From a virus, in the IMG/VR virus record IMGVR_UViG_3300034073_002228, positions 1-31,030 of that record: DNA of 31,030 nucleotides; one strand, written 5' to 3'. Shown here piece after piece: positions 7,362-15,293 of the stretch. Position 1 is the stretch's first letter. Every line of letters begins with the position of its first letter. The position numbers were made by a program, and so were the translations under genes. The notes under the pieces were generated by a model that saw nothing but the letters and a program-made list of their open reading frames with translations, was not told the DNA's origin and ran no database searches.

Positions 7362-7975
7362 CGGATGTTCCGCATCTTCTTATACGGCATCACGAGCTGC
7401 TCGACGTCCGGGTCGAGGAACCGACTCACGCGAACCGCGCCGAAATCGCCGAAGCCGGCGACGCCGAGCGGCGAGTCGTACCGCTTGAAGATCCGCATCG
7501 ACTGAATGATCGTCGCCGTCTCGATCGCTTGCGGGACGCTCGGCCATCCGAACACTCCCGTGATTCGGATCAGCGCCTCGTCCTGATCGCCGAACGCATT
7601 ACCCGTCGGCCAGACGTAATCATCGATCGCGCGAATCCGATCGTACGCCCACGGGATACCATCGAGATTCCCGTTCAACGGCTCAAGCTGATAGTCGGTG
7701 ACGGTCCACGTGATGAAGTTCCCATCGCCCGCCGGTTCGGATTCGACGGTGATGGCGGTCCCGGCGATGTCATCCGTCTGCAGGATCAGCGGATCACTCG
7801 TCGCGAAGTACCGCGTCACCGTGCCGGACTGGTAGAAGTTCCGCATCGCATACCCATCGATCAGGCGGGACGCCGCCTCGACGGCGCCCTCGATCAGCGC
7901 ATCATCCACCGAGTCGGTAATGCGGAGCGCCTGTTTTACCTGATCCAGCGTGGCATACCCATTCGTAATGGCCAT
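7358..7975 (-). CDS. Head-tail connector (gp6-type adaptor), 205 aa
   Basis: The 205-residue protein begins MAITNGYATLDQVKQALRIT and continues DDALIEGAVEAASRLIDGYA, a pattern of the phage gp6-type adaptor, which packs helices under the portal. The central part is strand-rich with EPAGDGNFITW and DQDEALIRITGVFGWPSVP. The C-terminus has helix IETATIIQSMRIFKRYDSP. Such connectors form the dodecameric ring below the portal. It is the first neck gene after the glycosylation cassette. The ATG lacks a Shine-Dalgarno sequence but follows TACAAT by 6 nt. Expression may thus be uncoupled from the sugar genes upstream. Confidence 0.8.
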   Translation of the reverse strand: MAITNGYATLDQVKQALRITDSVDDALIEGAVEAASRLIDGYAMRNFYQSGTVTRYFATSDPLILQTDDIAGTAITVESEPAGDGNFITWTVTDYQLEPLNGNLDGIPWAYDRIRAIDDYVWPTGNAFGDQDEALIRITGVFGWPSVPQAIETATIIQSMRIFKRYDSPLGVAGFGDFGAVRVSRFLDPDVEQLVMPYKKMRNIR

Positions 7976-7979
7976 ATCG

Positions 7980-8891
7980 TTATTGTAGCCTTGCGCGTCG
8001 CCGCTTTATGACCATCTCGCAGACGCGCCCGATGCCCTCCTCGAGCGTCACCTCGGGCACGACGCGCAGGATCTCCTCCTGCCGACGCAGCATCGGATTC
8101 TTCACGAGCGTCATACGCTCCGGCAGGACCGTGGTGCGAATGAGATCGTGCGACGCTCCGAGCGCGTCGCATATCATCTCCGCCACGTGATACATAGGCC
8201 GGATATCCGGGTGGCCAATGTTGACGACGAGGTAGGGTTCTTCGCGTAACTCGCCAGCACGAATGATCGCCCGAATCGCATCCGTCACGTACAGCCATCC
8301 TCGAGCACTACCGGCATGCACCTCAATCGGGCGCCCGTCGGCGAGGTTCTCGGCGAAGCGGATCATCGCGGAACGATGATCGCCCGTGTCCTCCTCCGCG
8401 TCGTACATCATGAACGGGCGCAGCGTGATCGCGTCCAGTCCATGCGTCATCGCTTCGTACTCGACGAGGCGCTCGCCAAGGAGCTTCGTCAAGCCATACC
8501 GATTATTCGGACGCGGCTCCGCAGTCTCCCGCATATAGTCGCGCGTGTTGCCGTACACCTCGCTCGTCGAGAAGTAGACGAGACGCGCGCCCGACCGGAC
8601 GGCGAGCTCGATAATGTTCTGCGTCCCGACGAGGTTGACATCCGTCGCCATGCTCGGAGCTGACTCGCACGTCACGCGGCTCACCATCGACGCTAGATGA
8701 AATATCACATCCGGCTGATAGTCGAGGATGCCGATCAGGTCCGAAGCGTTCCGAATGTCCGCCGTCAGGTACGAGTCGCGCCATGCGGGCTTATGGTCGA
8801 TCTCGAAAACGTCCACGCCTCGAGCTCGCAACTCGGCGACCAGCGGCCGGCCAATGTTCCCCGCCGCTCCCGTGACGACGGCGCGCCTCAT
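7980..8891 (-). CDS. NAD-dependent sugar epimerase/dehydratase (extended SDR), 303 aa
   Basis: Extended short-chain dehydrogenase of 303 residues. The Rossmann motif is TGAAGNIG (residues 7-14), followed by the acidic strand end DVFEID near residue 31. The catalytic set is Ser/Thr in STSEVYG (108-114) and YGLTK with Tyr132 and Lys136. A substrate-binding part follows (RPFMMYDAEEDTGDHRSAMI, GWLYVTDAIRAI). Family members act on NDP-sugars, for example as UDP-glucose 4-epimerases or dehydratases; the substrate here is unknown. The ATG overlaps the stop of the glycosyltransferase upstream (ATGA). Together with the three transferases it can supply and attach a modified sugar, most likely to virion proteins. 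Confidence 0.9.
   Translation of the reverse strand: MRRAVVTGAAGNIGRPLVAELRARGVDVFEIDHKPAWRDSYLTADIRNASDLIGILDYQPDVIFHLASMVSRVTCESAPSMATDVNLVGTQNIIELAVRSGARLVYFSTSEVYGNTRDYMRETAEPRPNNRYGLTKLLGERLVEYEAMTHGLDAITLRPFMMYDAEEDTGDHRSAMIRFAENLADGRPIEVHAGSARGWLYVTDAIRAIIRAGELREEPYLVVNIGHPDIRPMYHVAEMICDALGASHDLIRTTVLPERMTLVKNPMLRRQEEILRVVPEVTLEEGIGRVCEMVIKRRRARLQ
7982..7987 (-). promoter_or_regulatory. TACAAT -10 box, leaderless start of the connector gene
   Basis: TACAAT on the minus strand is followed by AACGAT and the ATG at 7975. It overlaps the stop codon of the epimerase gene. It is nearly identical to the box before the tail-fibre gene at 1665, over 14 of 15 bases from TACAAT to ATG. It would let the neck and tail genes be transcribed independently of the sugar cassette. 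Confidence 0.6.
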
Positions 8892-9583
8892 CGCAGCCCC
8901 AGCCTCTCCGCATACTCGACGACTTGACGATACGCCGCGTCGCGCTGATCGGGACTCATCTGCACGCCGCTGCGCGTCGCGTGCGCGTTGCCCTCGTCGA
9001 AGATGATCCGCACCGTTGAGGCTTGATATGTCTTCACTCCGAGCGCCGCAGCGTCCATATAGAACGCCCAGTCCGAAGAGTAGATCTCCGACCTGAATCC
9101 GCCGATCTTGTCATATAAGGATCGGCGGAATGGTGCCGCGCCCGGCAAGGTCAGCACGCGCCCGATCGCCGCCGCGTCCCAATACCCGCGCCACTCATCG
9201 CCCCGATACTTCCACCGGATCGCGTCGACGAGCAGCTCGGCGCCCGCATCCTCCGCCGCCTGAATCTCCGTCAACGCATCCGGCAAGAATCGATCATCGA
9301 TACAACACGGCGCGAGCCAATCACTCGTGCAAGCGTCGAAGACTTGATTCCACCAGTCCGAGAATGAGCCACCATCCTCGAGCGTCACGACCGTCAGCGG
9401 AATCTCGGTCAGACGAATATCCTCGAGCATGCGCCGGCATCCCGTCTCGTCCGGGTCGGTCAGGCCGAGGATGATCTCGTTAGGCTTCCGCGTCATCAGG
9501 TCGATCGCCTCGAAATACCCGCCGACGAATCGTGCCCAGTCCGCGCCCCACACGGCGACCGGAACGCTAATCGTTACCGGCAT
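8888..9583 (-). CDS. Glycosyltransferase family 2-like, 231 aa
   Basis: The protein starts MPVTISVPVAVWG, the beginning of a GT-A fold. It has an acidic DD in CCIDDRFLPDAL near residue 95, the place of the DxD metal/nucleotide-sugar site, and the later GGFRSEIYSSDWAFYMDAA, which matches the GT2 'GGF.....ED...' acceptor region. The start at 9583 is chosen because the homologous part begins there; the frame stays open a further 22 codons upstream, but that would overlap the preceding gene widely. It overlaps the upstream transferase by ten bases and the epimerase downstream by four. The acceptor and donor are unknown; virion proteins are the likely acceptors by context. Confidence 0.82.
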   Translation of the reverse strand: MPVTISVPVAVWGADWARFVGGYFEAIDLMTRKPNEIILGLTDPDETGCRRMLEDIRLTEIPLTVVTLEDGGSFSDWWNQVFDACTSDWLAPCCIDDRFLPDALTEIQAAEDAGAELLVDAIRWKYRGDEWRGYWDAAAIGRVLTLPGAAPFRRSLYDKIGGFRSEIYSSDWAFYMDAAALGVKTYQASTVRIIFDEGNAHATRSGVQMSPDQRDAAYRQVVEYAERLGLR

Positions 9584-10350
9584 ACCGCATCCCAATAAAT
9601 ACTCGGCGCAGCCTTCACCCTGGCACGCAACTCGTCCGGCTCGTCCCACCCGTCGATGCTCGTCACGCCGACACGATCATTCGTCACGACACGACACCCG
9701 CACAAGACTGCCTCGATCACGCTCCGACATTCGGACTCGAACTCGAGCGGCAAATGAACGAACACCTCGGCGCGCCGCATATACTCGATCACCGTCGAGC
9801 GGCGCTCGCGCGTCATCACAACGATCGGATAATCATTGATCGCCGCCCACGCGCGCGCATTCTTCAATCCCTTGAGCGGATGATTCCGCGAAGCTGCGAG
9901 CGCGAACCCGTCCCGCTCCTCGGCCGGATACAACTCGGACTCATCGAGCGCGCTCAACACATGGACGACTTCGCGCGGCTCGCACCATCTGATCGTGCGC
10001 GCCTCATGCGCCGGCGTGTGCAGCATCAGCCGCCGCGCCCTCCCGATCAGATGCGCCTTCCACGGCTCGGGCTGCGTCGCATGATGGAGAAAGACGACCG
10101 GCTCGTGCTCGGCGAGGAGATCCGCGTCCGCCTCGCCGATCCCCTCGAGACTCGTCACGAGGACCCGATCGACCGTGTGCGCCTCGCCGGGTTCGATATA
10201 CACCCACGATACACCTTCCGGGCACGCGGCCAAATACTCCGCATCCGACAGTTCGGCACCACCGCGGTACCGTCCGGGAAGCCACGCCTCGCCGAGGTCT
10301 TCCTCCGTCGGCCGGTGCGTCGACACGACGCCGACCCTCACGGCTCCCAC
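9574..10350 (-). CDS. Glycosyltransferase family 4-like, reduced, 258 aa
   Basis: The 258-residue protein begins MGAVRVGVVSTHRPTEEDLG. The C-terminal half shows the GT4-type nucleotide-sugar site: EFESECRSVIEAVLCGCRVV, where Glu205 and Glu213 form the E-x7-E pair, then TNDRVG. A strand-helix unit with ALAASRNHPLKGLKNA (residues 150-165) matches the 'NP.KG...' donor domain start. It is shorter than typical GT-B enzymes (350-400 residues), and the N-terminal acceptor domain is compact. It overlaps the large GT4 upstream by 13 bases and the GT2 downstream by 10, forming one translational unit. The protein may need a partner transferase for acceptor choice. Confidence 0.78.
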   Translation of the reverse strand: MGAVRVGVVSTHRPTEEDLGEAWLPGRYRGGAELSDAEYLAACPEGVSWVYIEPGEAHTVDRVLVTSLEGIGEADADLLAEHEPVVFLHHATQPEPWKAHLIGRARRLMLHTPAHEARTIRWCEPREVVHVLSALDESELYPAEERDGFALAASRNHPLKGLKNARAWAAINDYPIVVMTRERRSTVIEYMRRAEVFVHLPLEFESECRSVIEAVLCGCRVVTNDRVGVTSIDGWDEPDELRARVKAAPSIYWDAVCR

Positions 10351-11621
10351 CTAGCGAGCACCTCGAGGACCGGGCGCCAATGCTCCGCATAGACGCGATC
10401 CGCGTCGTACTGCTCGGCGAACGCGAGCGCGTCCCGACTCGTCTCGCCACGCTCCCGCGCGTACGCACCCTCGAGCGCCTCGACGATCTGCCCGACCAGG
10501 GGCGTGAAAAACCACGAGTTCTGAAACGGGTCCCAAAGCGGCTGACCCTCGACGACCCAGCCATCACCGACGAGTTCGGGCTGCGCCGTCCAGTTACTCA
10601 CGATCACGGGCGTTCCGCACGCCTGCGCCTCGATCACCGGAACGCCGAACCCTTCACCCGCCGAGGTGGCGAGCAGAACGTCCGCGTCCGTGTAGAGCGC
10701 GGCGAGCGCCTGCTGCGGCAATCCCATCCGGTAGGCGTACTGATTGACGAAGCGGACCTGCGCCGGCTTGATCCCGCACGCTCGGATCAGCGCGTGAAGG
10801 TCGACGCCGCCGAGCGCGGACGACTCGTCCGTGTGCAGATACAGGATCGCGTCGGGCTTGTCCTGCGCGAAGATTCCAAACGCGAGCAGATTCTCTCCCC
10901 ACGACTTACGCGGCGGCGTCCTGCCCTTATTCGCCGAGTTCATCATCACGACGAACGCTGACTCGTCCTCGACCTGCATGATGTCGCGTCCGCGGATCGG
11001 CTGGCCGAGCGCATCCGTGAACGAGGGCGTCGGCTTGAAGAACCGGCCATCGAAAGCGTGCGGCGCGTACAGATGCTCGAGACTCTCGAGGCTCATCATC
11101 TCCGAGCCGAATCGGCTCATCGCGATCGGCATCACATTCGGCCGGCGCAGCCATTCGATCACGTCGGGCGGCGCGGGCTTATGATCGATCGGAACCCACG
11201 CGCCGATCTTCGGGATACGATCGATGCTTGGATTTTTCAACGCCCACACGTCGAAGAGGGTGATGACGAGACTCGGCAGGTCCGACCCGCTCGCCCAATG
11301 CTGCGAGTGCGCGGTGAGGATATCGTCCGAGTAGGGCGATACGCCCGTAGGATAGAGCTTGATTCCGTTCCACTCGGTTTCCGATCCTTGGAGTCCGAAG
11401 TTGCAGGCGACGGCGACCTCGTGCCCGTCACGCTTCAGCCGCTCCGTGACCTGCGCCGTCTGCACGCCATAACCCGTGCCGGCGAAGGGTGCGTTACTCG
11501 CCCAGAGCATACGCTGCCGGGTGACACCCGGTGTCACACCTTGCCGCTCCTCACCGGACGACGCACTCGGAATCGTGATCCCCTGCTTCTTCGCCGCTCG
11601 ACGCGCCGCGCGATTCGCCAC
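10338..11621 (-). CDS. Glycosyltransferase family 4 (GT-B), 427 aa
   Basis: A full-length GT-B fold of 427 residues. The N-terminal acceptor domain contains MLWASNAPFAGTGYGVQTAQ (residues 38-57), the glycine loop of GT4. The donor domain has ATSAGEGFGVPVIEAQACGT with Glu323 and Glu331 of the E-x7-E motif, then PVIVSNWTAQPELVGDG. Retaining transfer from a nucleotide sugar is the family reaction. The first 35 residues are basic (NRAARRAAKKQG) and not part of the fold. The GTG start has GAGGGGAG upstream. It is the first gene after the capsid gene, separated by a hairpin, and starts the sugar cassette, so capsid or tail glycosylation is the likely role. Confidence 0.88.
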   Translation of the reverse strand: MANRAARRAAKKQGITIPSASSGEERQGVTPGVTRQRMLWASNAPFAGTGYGVQTAQVTERLKRDGHEVAVACNFGLQGSETEWNGIKLYPTGVSPYSDDILTAHSQHWASGSDLPSLVITLFDVWALKNPSIDRIPKIGAWVPIDHKPAPPDVIEWLRRPNVMPIAMSRFGSEMMSLESLEHLYAPHAFDGRFFKPTPSFTDALGQPIRGRDIMQVEDESAFVVMMNSANKGRTPPRKSWGENLLAFGIFAQDKPDAILYLHTDESSALGGVDLHALIRACGIKPAQVRFVNQYAYRMGLPQQALAALYTDADVLLATSAGEGFGVPVIEAQACGTPVIVSNWTAQPELVGDGWVVEGQPLWDPFQNSWFFTPLVGQIVEALEGAYARERGETSRDALAFAEQYDADRVYAEHWRPVLEVLARWEP

Positions 11622-11643
11622 TTACCGACTCCCCTCTGAATGA

Positions 11644-11681
11644 CTTCGGGCGGCCGACCCGTGAAGATCGACCGCCCGAAG
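11644..11681 (-). terminator. Strong hairpin between capsid and sugar genes
   Basis: A 10-bp perfect stem (CTTCGGGCGG with CCGCCCGAAG) extends by three further pairs across one mismatch. It lies between the capsid stop and the first glycosyltransferase. There is no T-run after it, so it may reduce rather than stop transcription or protect the capsid mRNA 3' end. Confidence 0.6.
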
Positions 11682-11703
11682 GGTACCACTCTCAGCGGAT
11701 CGC

Positions 11704-12894
11704 CTAGGCGGTGCCGCCGATGAACGCCAGGATGTGCGAGGACTGCGGCAGGTTGCCGTCCACGCGAGCCGAAGCTCGGAAGGTTACGAGATCCTCCGAG
11801 AAGGCAAACTCATCGCTGCGGTCGAGGCGGATGCCGCCGACCATGCGAGTGTAGTACGAGGGCATATGCCCAACGATGGCCGATCGGACCCCGGTCCCCG
11901 CGGCCGCGATGGCCGGGTTCTCGATGATCGGCACGCCGAGGAGCATGTCCCGCTGATCCGCGCTGAGGCTCGGGGAGAACAGGAACTGGCCCTGCGAATC
12001 CTTGAGCTTGCGGACCGCACCGACCGTCGCGCCCGACATCTGCCACGCTAGACCCGGCAGAAGGCGAGCCGCCCCGTCCAGGCTGTAGTAGAGATCGATC
12101 AGGTTATCGGCGGTGAACGCACCCGTCACGCCCGTGCCGCCCGTGATGCCGGAACCGGCAGCCGGAACGATGCCCTGCGGCTGCACGGTGCCCGTGCCGT
12201 TGGTCAGGGCGTTGTTGACGTTGAACCCGACGGCGTTGCCGACCTGATCGGCCAGGAAGCCGAGGATGTCGACGCCCGAGTCCTCGATCATCTCACGCGA
12301 GACCTGGATCAGGAAGCCATATTTGTAGGCCTTGAGCTCGACGAACTGACCGAAGGTGGGGTCGGATTCTGAGTAGATACCGGCCTGCGGCGTCACAGTC
12401 GCCGAGGACGAGTACGCGCTCAGACGCGGGACCTGAAGGGTCTCGCCGCCAGCCGTGTTCAGGACCGTGACGACGCTCGGGTCCATCATCGGACCGACCA
12501 GACGCGCCTTGAGAATCACGGAATCGAAGAACGACGTAGGCACGGGGCTGCCGGTCGAGGCGGTGGTCACATCACGCTTCTCGAACGTGTGCGAGCGGAT
12601 CTCGCCACGCGCGAGGGCGCGAATCGCCTCCGCATCCTCATCGTCACCCGCCGGAGCCTCATCCGTGCGGACCTCAGCAGCCACCGCGTCGAGACGCGCA
12701 GCGCGCTCCTCGTCGTTCTTCAGCTGCTCGATGACCTGCGCGCGCTGATCCAACTCAGCGGAAATGCGCTCATAGGTCTCGTTCTCCTCGGCGGTCAGGT
12801 CGCGGTTCTCCGCGGCAGCCGTGTCGAGGAGATGCTTCGCTTCGTGCCACGCCTTCTGGCGCAGCTCGTGCTGACGTGCGATGTAATCGCTCAT
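11704..12894 (-). CDS. Major capsid protein, HK97 family, 396 aa
   Basis: HK97-fold major capsid protein of 396 residues. The N-terminal 100 residues are helical and charged (YERISAELDQRAQVIEQLKN), the delta/scaffold domain that the maturation protease upstream should remove. The mature part holds VPTSFFDSVI, SSATVTPQAGIYSES, KAYKYGFLIQVSREMIEDS, NALTNGTGTVQPQGIVPA and a C-terminal AFSEDLVTFRASARVDG, all typical for the family. I start at ATG 12894 because an AAAGGGGA ribosome binding site precedes it; the frame is open to a GTG at 12987, but this part is a hairpin leader. It is the probable acceptor for the glycosyltransferases downstream. Confidence 0.93.
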   Translation of the reverse strand: MSDYIARQHELRQKAWHEAKHLLDTAAAENRDLTAEENETYERISAELDQRAQVIEQLKNDEERAARLDAVAAEVRTDEAPAGDDEDAEAIRALARGEIRSHTFEKRDVTTASTGSPVPTSFFDSVILKARLVGPMMDPSVVTVLNTAGGETLQVPRLSAYSSSATVTPQAGIYSESDPTFGQFVELKAYKYGFLIQVSREMIEDSGVDILGFLADQVGNAVGFNVNNALTNGTGTVQPQGIVPAAGSGITGGTGVTGAFTADNLIDLYYSLDGAARLLPGLAWQMSGATVGAVRKLKDSQGQFLFSPSLSADQRDMLLGVPIIENPAIAAAGTGVRSAIVGHMPSYYTRMVGGIRLDRSDEFAFSEDLVTFRASARVDGNLPQSSHILAFIGGTA

Positions 12895-12900
12895 CGTTGC

Positions 12901-12918
12901 AATCCCCTTTCTGGGATT
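12901..12918 (-). promoter_or_regulatory. Hairpin overlapping the capsid ribosome binding site
   Basis: AATCCC and GGGATT form a 6-bp stem with a six-base loop just before the capsid start. The GGGG of the Shine-Dalgarno sequence is within the stem, so folding would limit initiation. Whether a factor opens it is unknown. Confidence 0.4.
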
Positions 12919-12939
12919 CGTAGGTTTCAGGATTCCCGG

Positions 12940-12979
12940 CTGCGGCTCCGCTAGCCGAACGCCCACCGCGGCTCCGCAG
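12940..12979 (-). promoter_or_regulatory. Leader hairpin of the capsid transcript
   Basis: CTGCGG and CCGCAG pair, then a tandem A-G/G-A mismatch, then CCGC with GCGG, enclosing a 16-base loop. It contains the repeated word GCGGAGCCGC in both arms. It sits in the approximately 90-base leader between a likely promoter and the capsid start and could stabilise this mRNA. Confidence 0.4.
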
Positions 12980-12991
12980 GTAGACACCTAA

Positions 12992-12997
12992 ATATTA
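12992..12997 (-). promoter_or_regulatory. Candidate capsid promoter, TAATAT -10 box
   Basis: Within the short AT-rich segment after the protease stop the minus strand reads GTAATATTTAGG. It is the only AT-rich stretch upstream of the capsid gene. No convincing -35 box is seen, so the call is weak. Confidence 0.35.
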
Positions 12998-13016
12998 CGC
13001 TACGAAAAAGCGACTA

Positions 13017-15290
13017 CTAGACTCGGGCGAGCAGCATGTCGAGCTGCTTCTGTTTCATCGCGAGCGCCTGCGCGACATCATCCCGATCCGCGCGCAACTT
13101 CGTCACCGCCGCATCGAGCACGCTGGCGAGATCCTCATCCAACGTCTCCCCCGCCTCGAGCGCTGAGAGCGCCGCGTTCAACTTGTCCGCCTCGAGACCC
13201 GTCGCGTCGACGAGACCGTCGAGGCTACGAACGGTCGCCGTCGTCGCCTCGTACGCGGGGAAGCCAGTCACGACCGAGACCTCGTGCAGCCGAACCTCAC
13301 GCAACTCGCGCTCCTGCCCATCGTCACTCCACGAGTCTCCACCCTTCGGAACGGAGAAGCCGAAACTCATCGAGTCGACATCGCCACGCTTTAGCAGAAC
13401 CGCCATGTCACGGCCATCGGTCGTGTCGGGCAGGTCCGCCTCGACCTCAAGGCCACGATCCGACTCCCACAGACGCAACGTGCCCGCACGCTTCGACGCG
13501 AGCACACGACTCGTGTCGTGATTCACGAAGAGCTTGATCTCATTCCGCGAACGAAGCGAACGCGAGAACGCACCCGGCGCGATCCGCTCGATGAACGGCA
13601 GCGGCTGACTCGGCGAGTTGAACGCGGCAGCGAGGCCGACGAACGTCGACCCGGCACCCTCGGCCGCGTCGCGCACCTCGAACTCGTTCACCGTTACGCG
13701 ACGCTGCTCGATACCATTCTCCATACGAAACAGGGTAGCACCCGGCCGCTCATGTACCCGGATCGATGGATAGCATCGCTCCGCCTCGGCCTCCTCCTCC
13801 GCGCGAATCTGATCCCGCTTCCGCTCGAACCATTCGATCGCCGGCTGCGGATCAAGCGGATCGATCCCCCACAAGTAGAACGCGACCGCGCCATTTCCCG
13901 GCCAGCCGTCCGCGTCCGCATCCGAGTTCGCCGGCGCATCCAGGTCGACCATATGCCGAGCCGCCCACGCGGCGACCCGAATCACCTTATCCTCGGACAC
14001 CTCGCCGTTCGCCATCAGGCGCGCTTCGCGAATCGTCCGCTCGACGAGGCCATCACCGCCGAATCCTTCGGCGCGCAAGTCGAGGCCACGACGCGCCGCG
14101 TCCCGAATGTATTGCGGCAGCGTCAGGTCGACCTGTCGCTCGAGGCTTCGCGTCGACCGGGGATGATCCTCCGGCAGAAGATCATTATCGCCAACATACG
14201 CCGCGTTCTGCGGGCGTCCCGTACGCAACAGATACAGAAAAGCGTTTACGCGCGCCATCGCCCACGCGCCACGCGACACGCCCGGACGATGGCTCGTCGA
14301 GTACGCACCAGCGCCGCGACGATATACCGCCGCCAACTGGCCGAACGTCGTCCGCGTCCACGCCGGCCGATCCGCCTCGCTCATCGCATCATTATGATCC
14401 TGCATCTTATTCCGCAGCGCCGTCTCCGTCGCCGCGCTCAACTCGATATCTCCACCCGCGCCGCTCGCACTCCCCGGAGCATTCTCATCCGACCCCTCGA
14501 TCTGATCCTCAGGAGGAGCCGGCGTCGACGCGCCAGTCTGACGATCCGCATACGCAGCCGCCGCGCGCCACGCATTGCAATAGTAGGACGGCGAGACGTA
14601 ATCATCCCACCGTTCGCACCATCGACGCGATCCTTCCTGACGCGACGCATCATAGAATCGGCAGTTAGAACACCTGCGCCCATCGGGCACATCATCCGAC
14701 GAGGCGGGCCGATAGTTCTCCGGCAACACGCGCACCGAACGGCCCAGCATCTCCGGCAACTCCTGCGGATCGACCGCTTCCGGCGTCAGCGTCGTGATAC
14801 CAATCCGCGCATACTCGGCGCGAATATCCTCATCCGCTTCGATCGCGATCTCCACGTTGTAGATATCGAGAATATCCTTCATATCCTCAGACTTGAACGC
14901 GAAGATGTCCGCACCCTCCGAGGGTCGCATTCGCAACTGATCCCAGTCCGCATCGATCCGCTCGAGCTCGCCGACCGTCGCGTCACGCTCCGACTCGACG
15001 CGCGCCGTGATGATGATGACCTCGCCCTCGTACTCGTCCACGAAGCGAATCACATTTTCGCGCGGCATCCCGTCAGCATCCACGAGCACGCCGTCGACCT
15101 CGAGCACGATAGCCGGCGGACCGTTGAGGTTCCGCTCGCCGCCAGGCTCCATACCCTCGGCGATCGAGACGGCGATCATCTGATCGATCGCAGCCTGCTT
15201 CGTCTCATGGCATCCGATCACCTCGCCGTCATCCTTGATCGTCGCCCAACCGGCGCAGCCCTCTGCCGAATCCGTGATGAAGTACGGCAC
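13017..15290 (-). CDS. Multidomain capsid maturation protease (S78 type) with HAD-like and accessory domains, 757 aa
   Basis: HK97-type prohead proteases are usually 170-250 residues; this one is 757. Order seen: residues 1-50, a GWA...GCHET small domain; 58-170, a HAD-fold domain like the phosphatase part of polynucleotide kinase (LEVDGVLVD, IITAR, QLRMRPSEG, AFKSEDMKD, EADEDIRAEY); 201-245, four cysteines (207, 210, 225, 238) of a likely metal-binding knuckle; 290-378, a helical domain with RRGAGAYSTSHRPGVSR and NDLLPEDHP; 390-475, a domain with AARHMVDLD and FYLWGID; 530-690, the S78 protease with His591 (VNHD), the Ser640/Ser642 motif DSMSFGF and LHEVSVV; 690-757, helices. The first HAD aspartate is Glu64, so phosphatase activity may be lost. 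GTG start at 15290 with AGGA. Confidence 0.88.
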   Translation of the reverse strand: MPYFITDSAEGCAGWATIKDDGEVIGCHETKQAAIDQMIAVSIAEGMEPGGERNLNGPPAIVLEVDGVLVDADGMPRENVIRFVDEYEGEVIIITARVESERDATVGELERIDADWDQLRMRPSEGADIFAFKSEDMKDILDIYNVEIAIEADEDIRAEYARIGITTLTPEAVDPQELPEMLGRSVRVLPENYRPASSDDVPDGRRCSNCRFYDASRQEGSRRWCERWDDYVSPSYYCNAWRAAAAYADRQTGASTPAPPEDQIEGSDENAPGSASGAGGDIELSAATETALRNKMQDHNDAMSEADRPAWTRTTFGQLAAVYRRGAGAYSTSHRPGVSRGAWAMARVNAFLYLLRTGRPQNAAYVGDNDLLPEDHPRSTRSLERQVDLTLPQYIRDAARRGLDLRAEGFGGDGLVERTIREARLMANGEVSEDKVIRVAAWAARHMVDLDAPANSDADADGWPGNGAVAFYLWGIDPLDPQPAIEWFERKRDQIRAEEEAEAERCYPSIRVHERPGATLFRMENGIEQRRVTVNEFEVRDAAEGAGSTFVGLAAAFNSPSQPLPFIERIAPGAFSRSLRSRNEIKLFVNHDTSRVLASKRAGTLRLWESDRGLEVEADLPDTTDGRDMAVLLKRGDVDSMSFGFSVPKGGDSWSDDGQERELREVRLHEVSVVTGFPAYEATTATVRSLDGLVDATGLEADKLNAALSALEAGETLDEDLASVLDAAVTKLRADRDDVAQALAMKQKQLDMLLARV

Positions 15291-15293
15291 GGC

